NCBI GenBank assembly: GCA_020199775.1
Contig: JAIVJZ010000004.1
Location: 186,001-250,000, forward strand
DNA length: 64,000 bases
Source: Acidobacteriota bacterium
GTDB taxonomy: Bacteria > Acidobacteriota > Blastocatellia > Pyrinomonadales > Pyrinomonadaceae
Direction: 5' to 3'
Below, piece after piece: positions 1 to 9,234 of this stretch (position 1 is the stretch's first letter; the number at the start of each line of letters is the position of its first letter). The notes below the pieces were generated by a model. That model was not told the origin of the DNA and did no database searches. It saw only the letters and a list, made by a program, of their open reading frames with translations. A program made the translations under genes and the position numbers.

Positions 1-552
1 GACGAACTCGACCTGCTCGCGCGCACCGGCACGCACGTCCTGCATTGTCCCTCGTCGAATCTCAAACTCGGTTCGGGCATCGCTCCCATCGTCGAGATGC
101 TCGCGCGCGGCGTCTCCGTCTCGCTCGGCGCGGACGGCGCGCCTTGCAATAACCGCCTCGACATGTTTACGGAAATGCGTACCGCCGCGCTGCTGCAAAA
201 GGCCACGCACGGCGCGGACGCGCTGCCTGCGCGTCGCATGCTGCGAATGGCGACGATTGACGGCGCGCGTGCGCTCGGACTTGAGCAAGAGACGGGGACG
301 CTGGAGGCGGGTAAGCGCGCCGATCTTATCGTCGTCGCGCTCGACCGCTTGCACCTGACGCCGCGCCCCGACATAGTTTCGGCCGTCGTCTACGCGGCCG
401 AGGCATCCGACGTGATGACGGTCGTCATAGACGGTCAAATCGTCATGCGCGACGGGGAACTGACGACCATGAACGAGCGGGAAGTGATCGATGAAGCAAG
501 CGAGCAAGCGAAACATTTATTTCAACGCGCGCGGCTCGACGGAGAGATTTGA
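1..552 (+). CDS. Amidohydrolase family protein (5-methylthioadenosine/S-adenosylhomocysteine deaminase-like), 5'-truncated by window edge
   Basis: Reading frame open from base 1; [12 protein letters not shown]...[15 protein letters not shown]...[29 protein letters not shown] is typical of the MtaD/chlorohydrolase family. Confidence 0.85.
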   Translation, partial: DELDLLARTGTHVLHCPSSNLKLGSGIAPIVEMLARGVSVSLGADGAPCNNRLDMFTEMRTAALLQKATHGADALPARRMLRMATIDGARALGLEQETGTLEAGKRADLIVVALDRLHLTPRPDIVSAVVYAAEASDVMTVVIDGQIVMRDGELTTMNEREVIDEASEQAKHLFQRARLDGEI

Positions 553-911
553 CGACAAAAAGTTGTGCCAGCCCCCACGAAGTTTGTCGCTAATTGCCCG
601 CCGTCAGTTAACAGGGGCGACGCGCCTACAGTCTCAAAAGAGGACAGTTAGAGGCGAAAGTTACCCGCCGGTTTAGACGCTCGCGTTCAGGACGCGACGC
701 CGCATCAGGTTGTTACTCCACGCGTTCAGGCCGACGGGGCTCGCCGACGGCAAACCTTTACAACCGCGTACATCAACAGCCTATTCAATTTCTACTGTTT
801 TTCCTCCACCCGAGCTTAATTTTCGGATTCGGAGCACTCGGACGAAGCGAAACCGAAACAATTGAATTGTGAGTTTACCGGAGGAATATGCGGGTTCTCG
901 CCAAAAAAGCT

Positions 912-965
912 GTGCCAGCTCGAATGGAGCGTAACCGGGGGGCGGTTCGGCGTCCGAGCTGGCAC
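912..965. repeat. Long hairpin, 11-bp outer stem GTGCCAGCTCG/CGAGCTGGCAC; on the minus strand followed by AGCTTTTTTGG (terminator-like)
   Basis: Arms read directly at 912-922 and 955-965; inner partial stem GGAGCGTAACCG/CGGTTCGGCGTC. Confidence 0.55.
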
Positions 966-1123
966 GGGCGGGCGTCTAAGTATCCGTTTCGGATGTTGCC
1001 TTGCGACTGACCGGCTTGTGGTAACCGGCTCATCCTAAACAGGTGGGATTATACACGCCTTCACAAAACTGTCAACGCTTTTTTGTGACTAATCCGACAA
1101 AACTATTTAACAACGTGGCAAAG

Positions 1124-1153
1124 TTGACAGCAGACTCTGAGTCTCCCTATACT
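1124..1153 (+). promoter_or_regulatory. Putative sigma70 promoter of tRNA-Phe (TTGACA-N18-TATACT) with a palindrome AGACTC-T-GAGTCT in the spacer
   Basis: Consensus hexamers ~30 bp upstream of the tRNA 5' end. Confidence 0.6.
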
Positions 1154-1183
1154 TGCGCCCTTCATTGCAGAAGATGAAGTTGG

Positions 1184-1256
1184 GGCCAGGTAGCTCAGTT
1201 GGTAGAGCACCTGACTGAAAATCAGGGTGTCGGCGGTTCGATTCCGTCCCTGGCCA
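1184..1256 (+). tRNA. tRNA-Phe (anticodon GAA), CCA not encoded
   Basis: Cloverleaf by eye: acceptor GGCCAGG/CCTGGCC, D-arm GCTC..GAGC, anticodon arm CCTGA-CTGAAAA-TCAGG, T-loop GGTTCGATTCC. Confidence 0.95.
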
Positions 1257-1275
1257 TCAATCGATGCAATAAGTT

Positions 1276-1303
1276 ACGGGCAGCCCCTCGGCTGCCCGTT
1301 TCT
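1276..1303 (+). terminator. Rho-independent-type terminator after tRNA-Phe
   Basis: 10-bp perfect stem ACGGGCAGCC-CCTC-GGCTGCCCGT then TTTCTG. Confidence 0.7.
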
Positions 1304-1370
1304 GCTTTGTGTGCCTATAGTGCGCCAACTCTAGCGAAAAGCGGATTAAAGATGAGTCAAGAAGACTTTC

Positions 1371-3282
1371 TTACGTGGTGATCTTTTTAGTTAGTAGGCG
1401 CGTAACGGTCGCCGTCAGACGCCCAGTGTCTTGTGGCTTGCGCAAAAAAGCATTGACGCCTGCGCGCAACGCGTCCCGCTCAATGTCGCTCGCCGACAAC
1501 ATAATGATCGGCGTGCGTCGCCGGTGTGGAAGTGCACGCGCACGCCGCGCAAGCTCTAAGCCTTCCTTGCCGGGTAAATGATTATCAAGGATGAGCAGGT
1601 GATAGCGCACTTTGCTTTCAATCTTGCGCATGGCCTCCGTCCCATCGGCACACAGTTCGACAGTCCAGCCTAATTCCTCTAAAGTTTCTTTCACGGCGTC
1701 AGCCACCGCCGGATAATCTTCAACGCAGAGAATATTGATGGTGCGTGCTTTACTGCGCGGGCGACGGCGACTCTTAGGATTAATGATGCTCTGCCTGCGC
1801 GTTTCGGGCGGGGTGCGCAAATAGGCGAGGTCTTTGTGTCGGCCTCCTTTGTCCAACATGGCGGCGAGTGTGCCGTGGTGTTGCGAACCGAGTAGGCGCG
1901 AGGCGCACGTGACGCTGCCCTCTCCATCGATCAGAGCGCGCCGCACGTATCTGGCTTCGAACGTGTGTACCCGCTCGTTGAGATTGAAGTTCGCCCAGAA
2001 ATCTACAACGCTGCGGACTCGTCTTTGTGATAGGGATGCGCGACGGTCAGACACAATACGGAGGGCACAGGCACGCAGACGCGAGATCGTTTCCATATCC
2101 TGCGTCTCTTTGAGCAAGTTATGTGCGCGCTCGTATGTTTCTAATAGTTCATACTCGTTGAGGCGGTCGGCGTGTTCCTCCATCAACGACAGCAAGGCGC
2201 GTCCGGCATCTTCGCCCGCCCCGGCTTGCTCCGCGAGGTCGGCGGAGCGTCTGAGCGTGTTGAGAGATTCAACGAAGTTGCCCAGCTTGGACAGCACACG
2301 GCCCTGCGTGGTCAGTGCTTCGGCTAACGCGCCTTGCTCGCCGCCTTTGGACAGCACGCGCACGGACTCGCGGATCGCGCTTTCGGCTGCGCGCAGTCTG
2401 CCCTGTTCCAGTAAGACGCGGGCGCGTGCTTCATCTATCTGCGCGACCGTTCCCCTATCTGCCAAGCTAACGAACAAGCTGCGCGCACGATTCAAGTGCT
2501 CATGAGCTTTTTCGTAATGCCCGATGGTGTAGAGTAGGAATCCTAAATTATTTTCCGCACGCGCCTTATAGCTAATATGACCTGCTTGCTCGAAGTGAAC
2601 GGATGCTGCTGTGTATTCGATGATGGCGCGGTCTGTGTAATCCGGTCGGTGCTCGGCTTTGCCTAAGAACATTAGAGTAAGGGCAAGCTCATTATGGAAC
2701 TTTCCTTTGAGGAAATGATTGCTGCTTTCTTGAAAGAACCCTGTCTCGTCCGTCAATATGCGCAACGAATCATTATAACGACCACTTAACGTTTCAACGA
2801 TTACAAGACGCAGTAATATCTTAGCCCGTAGCTCTTTCTCAACCACGTCATCTAGCCCCTTGAGTGCTTCCTGATAAACCACCCGCGCATCATCGTATGC
2901 TCCAACGCGGCGGTAGCAAAAACCGAGTTCGCTCCGTGCGGCGGCGACTCTGGCTGGCTCTCCTAATGCTCGGAAGCGGGTTATACTTTCGCTGATTAAG
3001 TCTTTGGACTTTTCTTGCGCTCCCTCAATCTGCCTGACGCTACCGAGATAGCCGGAGAGTGAACCGACGCGCAAAAGAACCTCCGCGGCTGTCAACTCGG
3101 ATAGTCCTTCAAGCGCGGGACTTAGACCGATGCCCTTCCATAATTCACCGAGGGCGTCGCGCGGACTCGTACTCACCCTTGTGCTCGAAATCCGCCGCTA
3201 TCTGGCATTGAAGCTGCGCCCGCTCGTCGCGGCTCAAAGCAGGGTTTTCTAACTGCTTCAACATTGTTTCGGCTAAAGTCAT
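1371..3282 (-). pseudogene. TPR-repeat regulator with Fis-like region and C-terminal response-regulator receiver domain; reading frame broken near 3160
   Basis: 601-aa ORF (1371-3176): TPRs, then ILCVEDYPAVADAVKETLEELGW...LLILDNHLPGKEGLEL...MLSAS receiver. Its N-terminus continues in another frame (MTLAETMLKQLENPALSRDERAQLQCQIAADFEHKGEYESAR). Restoring one CG in a CG tract would give ESARDALGELW. Confidence 0.7.
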
Positions 3283-3416
3283 GTGAGGACTCACTTTCTT
3301 TGTGTTTGCTGGGAAAGTTTCAGGCAGGCTAAAGTCGCGTCCTATCAACAGGATAGATCGCAAATCAAAACCAGTCGGGTCTGGTTTCACTAATTACCTC
3401 AAAAGGAAAAGAAGAG

Positions 3417-3641
3417 ATGAAAAGCTATCGAAGTGCTATCGCCGCATTGGTCTTGGCGCTCGTGTTCTCCACGTCTGCCTTCGGTGACGGCGTACTTCAT
3501 ACGGATAAAACCCCACCGCCACCACCACCGCAAGCAGACGGCGTACTTTGGACGGAAGGGGCATCCCTTACGCCGGAGGAAGAAGATACCCTGACAGAGA
3601 TTGCGCTCAGCGTGCTGCAAATTCTGATCCCGCTGCTCTAA
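3417..3641 (+). CDS. Small secreted peptide (74 aa) with signal peptide, PPPPPP tract and repeated DGVLHTD/DGVLWTE motif
   Basis: MKSYRSAIAALVLALVFSTSAFG signal-like N-terminus, purine-rich SD-like AGGAAAAGAAGAG upstream; divergent from the TPR regulator. Confidence 0.65.
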   Translation: MKSYRSAIAALVLALVFSTSAFGDGVLHTDKTPPPPPPQADGVLWTEGASLTPEEEDTLTEIALSVLQILIPLL

Positions 3642-3789
3642 AAAGCCTGCGGAACAGTTCGGGCTAATTATCTGCTGCCGTGAGGCTCACTGGTGGCGCA
3701 ATCTACGTGTGTCCGGCGGGAATATACAACAATTGCGAAGCTCTGCGAGAAAATTTTGAGCAATCTGGTGATGACGAAATCATTAGCGG

Positions 3790-4080
3790 CTATTTCTCCT
3801 TTTTGGGTAGTCGCTTGATTCCTAATGTTAGCCAGCAAAGGACGCGTCCCGGTTGCCGGAGCGAAAACGAAAATGACGCCCCATGTATCTTCGGCTGCCG
3901 CCTTAATGAAGCGTCCGGCCTGTGTGGGTGAAAGAGCGTGCTTTCTTTACGCACCTGCTTGGGCAGATTAACGGCTTCCGCCGGATTGCGTGAGAGAGAA
4001 CCACCCGGCGCGTCAAGCGTTAGACGTTGATGATGGATTATCACCGCCAGCACGGGGTAGAAGCGCGCATTGCCAGAGTG
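3790..4080 (-). pseudogene. Tyrosine recombinase/phage integrase remnant (frameshifted)
   Basis: Minus strand: GSLSRNPAEAVNLPKQVRKE in one frame, continuing as KHALSPTQAGRFIKAAAEDTWGVIFVFAPATGTRP in the +1 frame, typical of the integrase SAM-like/catalytic domain junction. Confidence 0.65.
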
Positions 4081-4200
4081 GAGACACGAGGTGTCCGCAT
4101 TGAGGTGGTGCGGAGTGGGCGCAAACAGATTGTGTTGCAAAGATTACTTCGCGGCGCGAAAGTCCGTCAGTTCGATTGAGCACAAACTCGATAGTTTAAT

Positions 4201-4848
4201 TCAACGCACTTTGTCAGATTCGTCCTTCACACGCGTATCTGTCGCCACCCAGTTTACTTCCCACGTCTTGCCTCCGTCATCCGAGAACGCCTGTTCAAAA
4301 TGGCATGAATTAGGAGTGATGTCCGAAATAATAAATCGGACAAAGATCGCCCGCCCGTTAAGCGATTCCTGCCCGTAGAATTCGCCGCGCCCGTTTTTGA
4401 ACTCGCCGAACACGGGTTCGGTCAGCGTGCCGCCGGCGCTGTTGGAAAAATTGAGGCTCCACTGGCGGGATTCAGGATTATATAGACGCAGCGACAAACC
4501 TTCGATGCGACCTGCCGCGCCATCGACCTCAAGCTCAACCAGATTGGCGCGACCGTTCCAAACCTTTCGAACGATGGTCGTGCCCTCGTATTCGACCCAG
4601 GTTGTGGAACCTGTCAAGGGGCGTAGGCGGCGCGACAACCGTGTTTTCCAAGTGCCGATCTCGAAATCGAAGTCGCGTTGTCCATCCCGTTTCGTGGGAA
4701 CGGGTTGAGGGCTTGTTCTCGATGTGTCCGAACTCTGCTGAGCGATCCCCTGAAGGGGGTACAGGGCGGCGACCAGGATGCACAATAAGAGATGTGTTCG
4801 AAAATGTTTGGGCGTGTTCATAGTTGTATCCTCAAAATCCGTCTTCAA
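4201..4848 (-). CDS. Secreted hypothetical protein, DUF1579-like
   Basis: Signal-like MNTPKHFRTHLLLCILVAALYPLQGIAQQ; DFEIGTWKTRLSRRL..GTTIVRKVWNGRANLVELEV; true start may be internal (MNTPKH...). Confidence 0.6.
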   Translation of the reverse strand: MKTDFEDTTMNTPKHFRTHLLLCILVAALYPLQGIAQQSSDTSRTSPQPVPTKRDGQRDFDFEIGTWKTRLSRRLRPLTGSTTWVEYEGTTIVRKVWNGRANLVELEVDGAAGRIEGLSLRLYNPESRQWSLNFSNSAGGTLTEPVFGEFKNGRGEFYGQESLNGRAIFVRFIISDITPNSCHFEQAFSDDGGKTWEVNWVATDTRVKDESDKVR

Positions 4849-4892
4849 GCTTGCCGCCGCAGCGCGCTACTACACGGATGCATCCGTCGAGT

Positions 4893-5765
4893 TTATTTTG
4901 TTCCGACTAATTGCTTTCCGCGGAACGAGACGGTCGCGCCGGGTCTCATTTCGTAAAAATCAAGTTTCGTTTTTTTGAGTTCGGCGGCGAAGCCGTCCGT
5001 GTTTTGAGCGATGCCCGGAAAAGTTCCGAAGTGATGTGGAATGGCGAGACGTGCGCGCACGACTTGCGCGGCCTTCGCCGCCATGCGCGGCTCCATGCCG
5101 AAGTGCCCGCCGATGTTGAGCAGCGCGACATCTATCGCATAATTTTCGCCGATGGTTTCCATGTCCTTGAAATACGCCGTGTCGCCCGAATGATAAATCG
5201 TCAGGCCATTTTTGATGATGATGACAAAGCCTGCCGGATTACCACCGTAGGCGCGTTCAGGTTCATGCGCCCCGGCTTTGGGGTTGAAGACGCTGCTCGA
5301 ATGTACGGCCGGCGTCATGACGACTGTCACTTCGCCGTCGGCGATTTGAATTTCGCCGCCGATGCCCATGATGGCGTCGGTCTCGGCCTGCTTGGCCGGG
5401 AAGTCCGCCAGCTTCACCATATTTCCCGCCAACTCAGGATTGCTGATGAGCGCCGCGCCGGTGCGTCTGGCGATTTCGACAGCATCCCCGGTGTGGTCGC
5501 GGTGTCCGTGCGTGAGAAGGATGTAATCAACTTTGGTGATTGCTGCTAACGGGTCGCGGCCATCCTTAGCTTCCGGGTTGGAAGGATTCTTGATCCACGG
5601 ATCAATCAAGAGGACTTTGCCGTTGGGCGTCGTGATGGAAAAAGCCGAGTGCCCGTACCATTTTAATTTTGTTTCCTGCGCCGTCGCCCCGCCCACGAAG
5701 ACGGACAATAAGATGAGCAGGGCGACCGGTAGTTTCGTCATTGCCGTTTTGGGATTCGTCGCCAT
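4893..5765 (-). CDS. Exported metal-dependent hydrolase, metallo-beta-lactamase fold (UlaG/UPF0173-like)
   Basis: KLKWYGHSAFSI...LLIDPWIKNP...ILLTHGHRDHTGDAVEIA...HHFGTFP. Confidence 0.85.
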   Translation of the reverse strand: MATNPKTAMTKLPVALLILLSVFVGGATAQETKLKWYGHSAFSITTPNGKVLLIDPWIKNPSNPEAKDGRDPLAAITKVDYILLTHGHRDHTGDAVEIARRTGAALISNPELAGNMVKLADFPAKQAETDAIMGIGGEIQIADGEVTVVMTPAVHSSSVFNPKAGAHEPERAYGGNPAGFVIIIKNGLTIYHSGDTAYFKDMETIGENYAIDVALLNIGGHFGMEPRMAAKAAQVVRARLAIPHHFGTFPGIAQNTDGFAAELKKTKLDFYEMRPGATVSFRGKQLVGTK

Positions 5766-5895
5766 GACTCAAACTCACTCCTTTCACTTTAAGTGACCAA
5801 TTCCGTCCTCTTCAAAATAAATTTTACACATAATCGGAATGTCCACAAGAACCGATTTTAGACAAACCGGATAGGCCAATTTATAATCACGGAAC

Positions 5896-7383
5896 ATGCC
5901 ATATCCGCCGTTTATCATGCTCGACGAAAAATCCGGCCTGCCGCTTTACCGTCAAATCTACGAAGCAATTCGCCGTGCGATCTTAAGCGGCAATTTGCGC
6001 CCGACCACGCCGCTTCCGGCGACTCGTCTGTTGTCCAAGGAGTTGGGAGTTTCGCGCATGACGGTCATCAACGCTTACGATCAACTTTTCGCCGAAGGTT
6101 ATCTCGAAGCGAAGACGGGCGCGGGAACTTTCGTCGCCGCGCATCTGCCCGAAGAGTTCTTGCAAACTTCTGGCTTCGAGCGTCGGGAACATCAAGCAGG
6201 CCCTTCGACGCGCAAGGTGAAATTGTCAGATTACGGAGAGAATTTGGCGCAAAACAGCGACAGCATTTTGCGGCATCACGGCACAAGCGAGCTTGTGCCG
6301 TTTCAGCACGGGGTGCCGGGGGTTGAGGAATTTCCGTTCGCCGCGTGGGCGAAAATCGCGCAGAGATGGCAGAAGAAACCGCCCCCGTTAATTCTCAGCT
6401 ACGGAGACTCGGTCGGCTTTCAGCCTTTGCGTGAGGCGATTGCCGTGCATCTTGCGGCGGCGCGCGGCGTGCTTTGCCGGGTGGAACAGATCATCATCAC
6501 CAACGGAACGCAACAGGCGCTTGATTTAATCGGCAGAATCTTTCTGACAAAAACAACTGACGTTTATATTGAAGACCCCAGCTACCACGGAGCGCGCGAT
6601 ATATTTGCGGCGACGGGCGCGCGTCTCGTCCCCGTGCCGATTGACGAAGAGGGTTTCGATTTGCGAACGGCGCGAAAACGAAGCCGTAGAGCGCGACTCG
6701 CCTATGTCACGCCGTCGCATCAGTATCCGCTCGGCGTCACGATGAGTTTGGCGCGTCGTTTGAACTTACTCGAATGGGCGCGGGACAGAGACGCTTTCGT
6801 TATCGAGGATGATTACAACAGCGAATATCGTTACCGCGGGCGACCGCTCGCTTCGCTGCAAGGTCTTGACCGCGACGGGCGCGTGATCTACCTCGGCACG
6901 TTCAGTAAGACAATTTTCCCATCCCTCAGACTCGGCTATCTGGTTGTGCCGACGAATTTGATTGAAGTCTTTGCGGCGGCGCGCGCGCTCACCGATTTAC
7001 ATTCGCCTTCGATTGATCAGGCCGTTCTCGCCGAATTTATCGCCGAAAGACACTTCGCCAGACACATCCGACGAATGCGCGGAATTTACGAAGAACGGCA
7101 GCAAATTTTGGTTGAAGAGGTGCGCCAAAATCTCAAGGGGCTGTTGGAAGTTGCGCCCGCCGAAGCGGGCATGCACCTGATCGGCTGGCTTCCCCGTGGC
7201 ATCGACGACCGAGATGTCGGGCGTCGCGCGGCGGAAGCGAATCTGAAAATCGCGCCTCTTTCAGCTTACTGTATCGAGCAGAGATTACGCGGAGGATTGC
7301 TGCTCGGCTACACGGCTTTTAATGAAAAGCTGATCAGGCAAGGCGTGAAGAAATTAGGTCGGGTGCTAAATGAAATTATTTAG
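5896..7383 (+). CDS. MocR-family PLP-dependent transcriptional regulator (GntR HTH + aminotransferase class I domain)
   Basis: LYRQIYEAIRRAILSGNLRPTTPLPATRLLSKELGVSRMTV and YLGTFSKTIFPSLRLGYLV. Confidence 0.92.
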   Translation: MPYPPFIMLDEKSGLPLYRQIYEAIRRAILSGNLRPTTPLPATRLLSKELGVSRMTVINAYDQLFAEGYLEAKTGAGTFVAAHLPEEFLQTSGFERREHQAGPSTRKVKLSDYGENLAQNSDSILRHHGTSELVPFQHGVPGVEEFPFAAWAKIAQRWQKKPPPLILSYGDSVGFQPLREAIAVHLAAARGVLCRVEQIIITNGTQQALDLIGRIFLTKTTDVYIEDPSYHGARDIFAATGARLVPVPIDEEGFDLRTARKRSRRARLAYVTPSHQYPLGVTMSLARRLNLLEWARDRDAFVIEDDYNSEYRYRGRPLASLQGLDRDGRVIYLGTFSKTIFPSLRLGYLVVPTNLIEVFAAARALTDLHSPSIDQAVLAEFIAERHFARHIRRMRGIYEERQQILVEEVRQNLKGLLEVAPAEAGMHLIGWLPRGIDDRDVGRRAAEANLKIAPLSAYCIEQRLRGGLLLGYTAFNEKLIRQGVKKLGRVLNEII

Positions 7384-7427
7384 ACGGACGCGAATGAAAG
7401 CGTGAGCGCGGCGAAAAGTTAATCCGG

Positions 7428-7904
7428 TCAATTCTTCCCGTCGGCGTCAGGAGCATGATCCGCTGAGAGATTCAAGGCGATGTTGTGTTCAAGAAATGCT
7501 TTCAGTCCGCTCAGCAAAAACGCAAAACCACCTTGCGAACCAATCGCTTTTCGCACGACTTCATCGCCCTCTCCAGCAAAGCCCGATTCCGTAATCGTAA
7601 CGAATGTTGTGTTGTCCGCGCGCGGAGCAAAAAGCCATTCGACCGTCGTCGGGTTGCCGCCGGATGATGACCATTCGACGAGTATTCGCTTATTCGCTTC
7701 GATTGCTTTCACGTTGACCTCTGCCGACACGCCGAACATTTCCCAATCCCAACGAATGCGCTTGCCTGCTTCAAGCCGCCCGCTGCCCTTCGTGAACCAG
7801 AATTTGGACGTGACGGCAGGGTCGATAAAAGCCTCGAACACCTCGGCAACCGGTCTGCGAATAAGCATTTGCGTTTTCACAAACGGCATCTGTGTGATCT
7901 CCAT
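7428..7904 (-). CDS. SRPBCC/AHSA1-domain protein
   Basis: Start at MEITQMPFVKTQMLIRRPVAEVFEAFIDPAVTSKFWFTKGSGRLEAGKRIRWDWEMFG; SD GGGAGGG upstream. Confidence 0.8.
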   Translation of the reverse strand: MEITQMPFVKTQMLIRRPVAEVFEAFIDPAVTSKFWFTKGSGRLEAGKRIRWDWEMFGVSAEVNVKAIEANKRILVEWSSSGGNPTTVEWLFAPRADNTTFVTITESGFAGEGDEVVRKAIGSQGGFAFLLSGLKAFLEHNIALNLSADHAPDADGKN

Positions 7905-7956
7905 CAATCCCTCCCACGCCCTTAAACGGGTACTCGGACGGCGACGAACCTCTCTA

Positions 7957-8802
7957 CTACTTCTTCGCCTCAGGCTTGAACACCACGCGGAAAGCTCTAA
8001 GCGCGGCCGGGTGATAAATCGTCGAATGTTTCTCGTCAGGCATCTTCTCGTAATGCCAGCGGATACCGCGAGGCGCGTTCTTGCCGAGGACTGTCGCGAG
8101 CCGCTGCGTGGCATCGGCGATCCCGCTCTCGCCGCTGATGGCAAAATACAGAGTCTTCTTCAAATCCAGACGAGCCGCAAGCCGCTTGGCCGCCTCGTTG
8201 ACCAGTTTTTGATTGTTCCACCAGAGGCTCGGATCAAAGCTGATATAAGTATCGAACAGATCGGGTTCGAGGAAAAAAGTCTCCAACACGAATAACCCGG
8301 CGAGTGATTCGCCCACAATCGCCGTCTCGCCGGTCGTGCGGTAGCGGCCCTTCACCTGCGGCATCAACTCATCGCGAAAGAATCGCCTGAACGCGCCGGA
8401 GCCGCCCACGCGCGGCGCGATCTTTTTATCCTCCTCGCTTTCGGTGGGGCCGGTCATGTCGCGCCGTCGCTGAGTGTTCTCAACCCCGACCAGCAAGAAC
8501 GGCCGCATCGTCGCGTTGCCCACCGAGACCTGCACCAGACCGGCCACGTGCAGGAAGTCCTCGGCGATGCCGCCATCCGGCATGTAGAGTACGGGCAGGC
8601 GCGCGCCGGGAGACTCTGCATAGCCGGGCGGCAGGTAGACGTTGATGCGCCGCGTTTCGCTCAGAATCTTTGAATCGATTGTGAAGGTCTCTCCGATAAC
8701 CAGCGGCGCCGCCTGATCAAATTCGCTCGCCCGCACACTTAATATCGGGAAGAGGAGACCGCAAAGAAAAAGAGCCACTGGAACCCCACGAAATTTAATC
8801 AC
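7957..8802 (-). CDS. Secreted alpha/beta-hydrolase esterase (enterochelin-esterase/IroE-like)
   Basis: RRINVYLPPGYAESPGARLPVLYMPDGG...TAIVGESLAGLFVLETF. Confidence 0.85.
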   Translation of the reverse strand: MIKFRGVPVALFLCGLLFPILSVRASEFDQAAPLVIGETFTIDSKILSETRRINVYLPPGYAESPGARLPVLYMPDGGIAEDFLHVAGLVQVSVGNATMRPFLLVGVENTQRRRDMTGPTESEEDKKIAPRVGGSGAFRRFFRDELMPQVKGRYRTTGETAIVGESLAGLFVLETFFLEPDLFDTYISFDPSLWWNNQKLVNEAAKRLAARLDLKKTLYFAISGESGIADATQRLATVLGKNAPRGIRWHYEKMPDEKHSTIYHPAALRAFRVVFKPEAKK

Positions 8803-9234
8803 GCCATTATCTCCTGCATAGCTGCAAATCGTCTTAAACCTCTAACGTTAGTAAACCCACGCCGGATACAAACGATCACTTTCGGGGTCAAACTCCTGTG
8901 CCTATTTACTACAAAACTTTATCTTAAAATAGCGCCGTCGCAAGTGCCATTTACGACTGGCCGGTGTGTACCAATTTATCGTCGGAATGGCCGCTTCCGG
9001 CTCTCTCAGGCGGAGTGGTCTTGTCTGATATTATGAAAGTGGCACTTGAACTCGCCTTAATTTGATTTAATCTAAGACCCTATCAGGCGCGGGCGTGCGC
9101 GCCGCCTGATTTCAGGACGAGAAAAAGTCGAAGGAGATTTCAACTTATGTCGGCGATGGCGTGAAGAAGTTGTTGAGCGCCGGGTTACTTGGGCGAGATG
9201 AAGTTTCCATGTTGAATAATCAGAAGATGAATTC

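Noticed and set aside
893-1018. Small ORF MRVLAKKAVPARMERNRGAV... preceded by GGAGG
   Set aside because: Spans the strong hairpin, ~40 aa, no supporting similarity; cannot distinguish from chance
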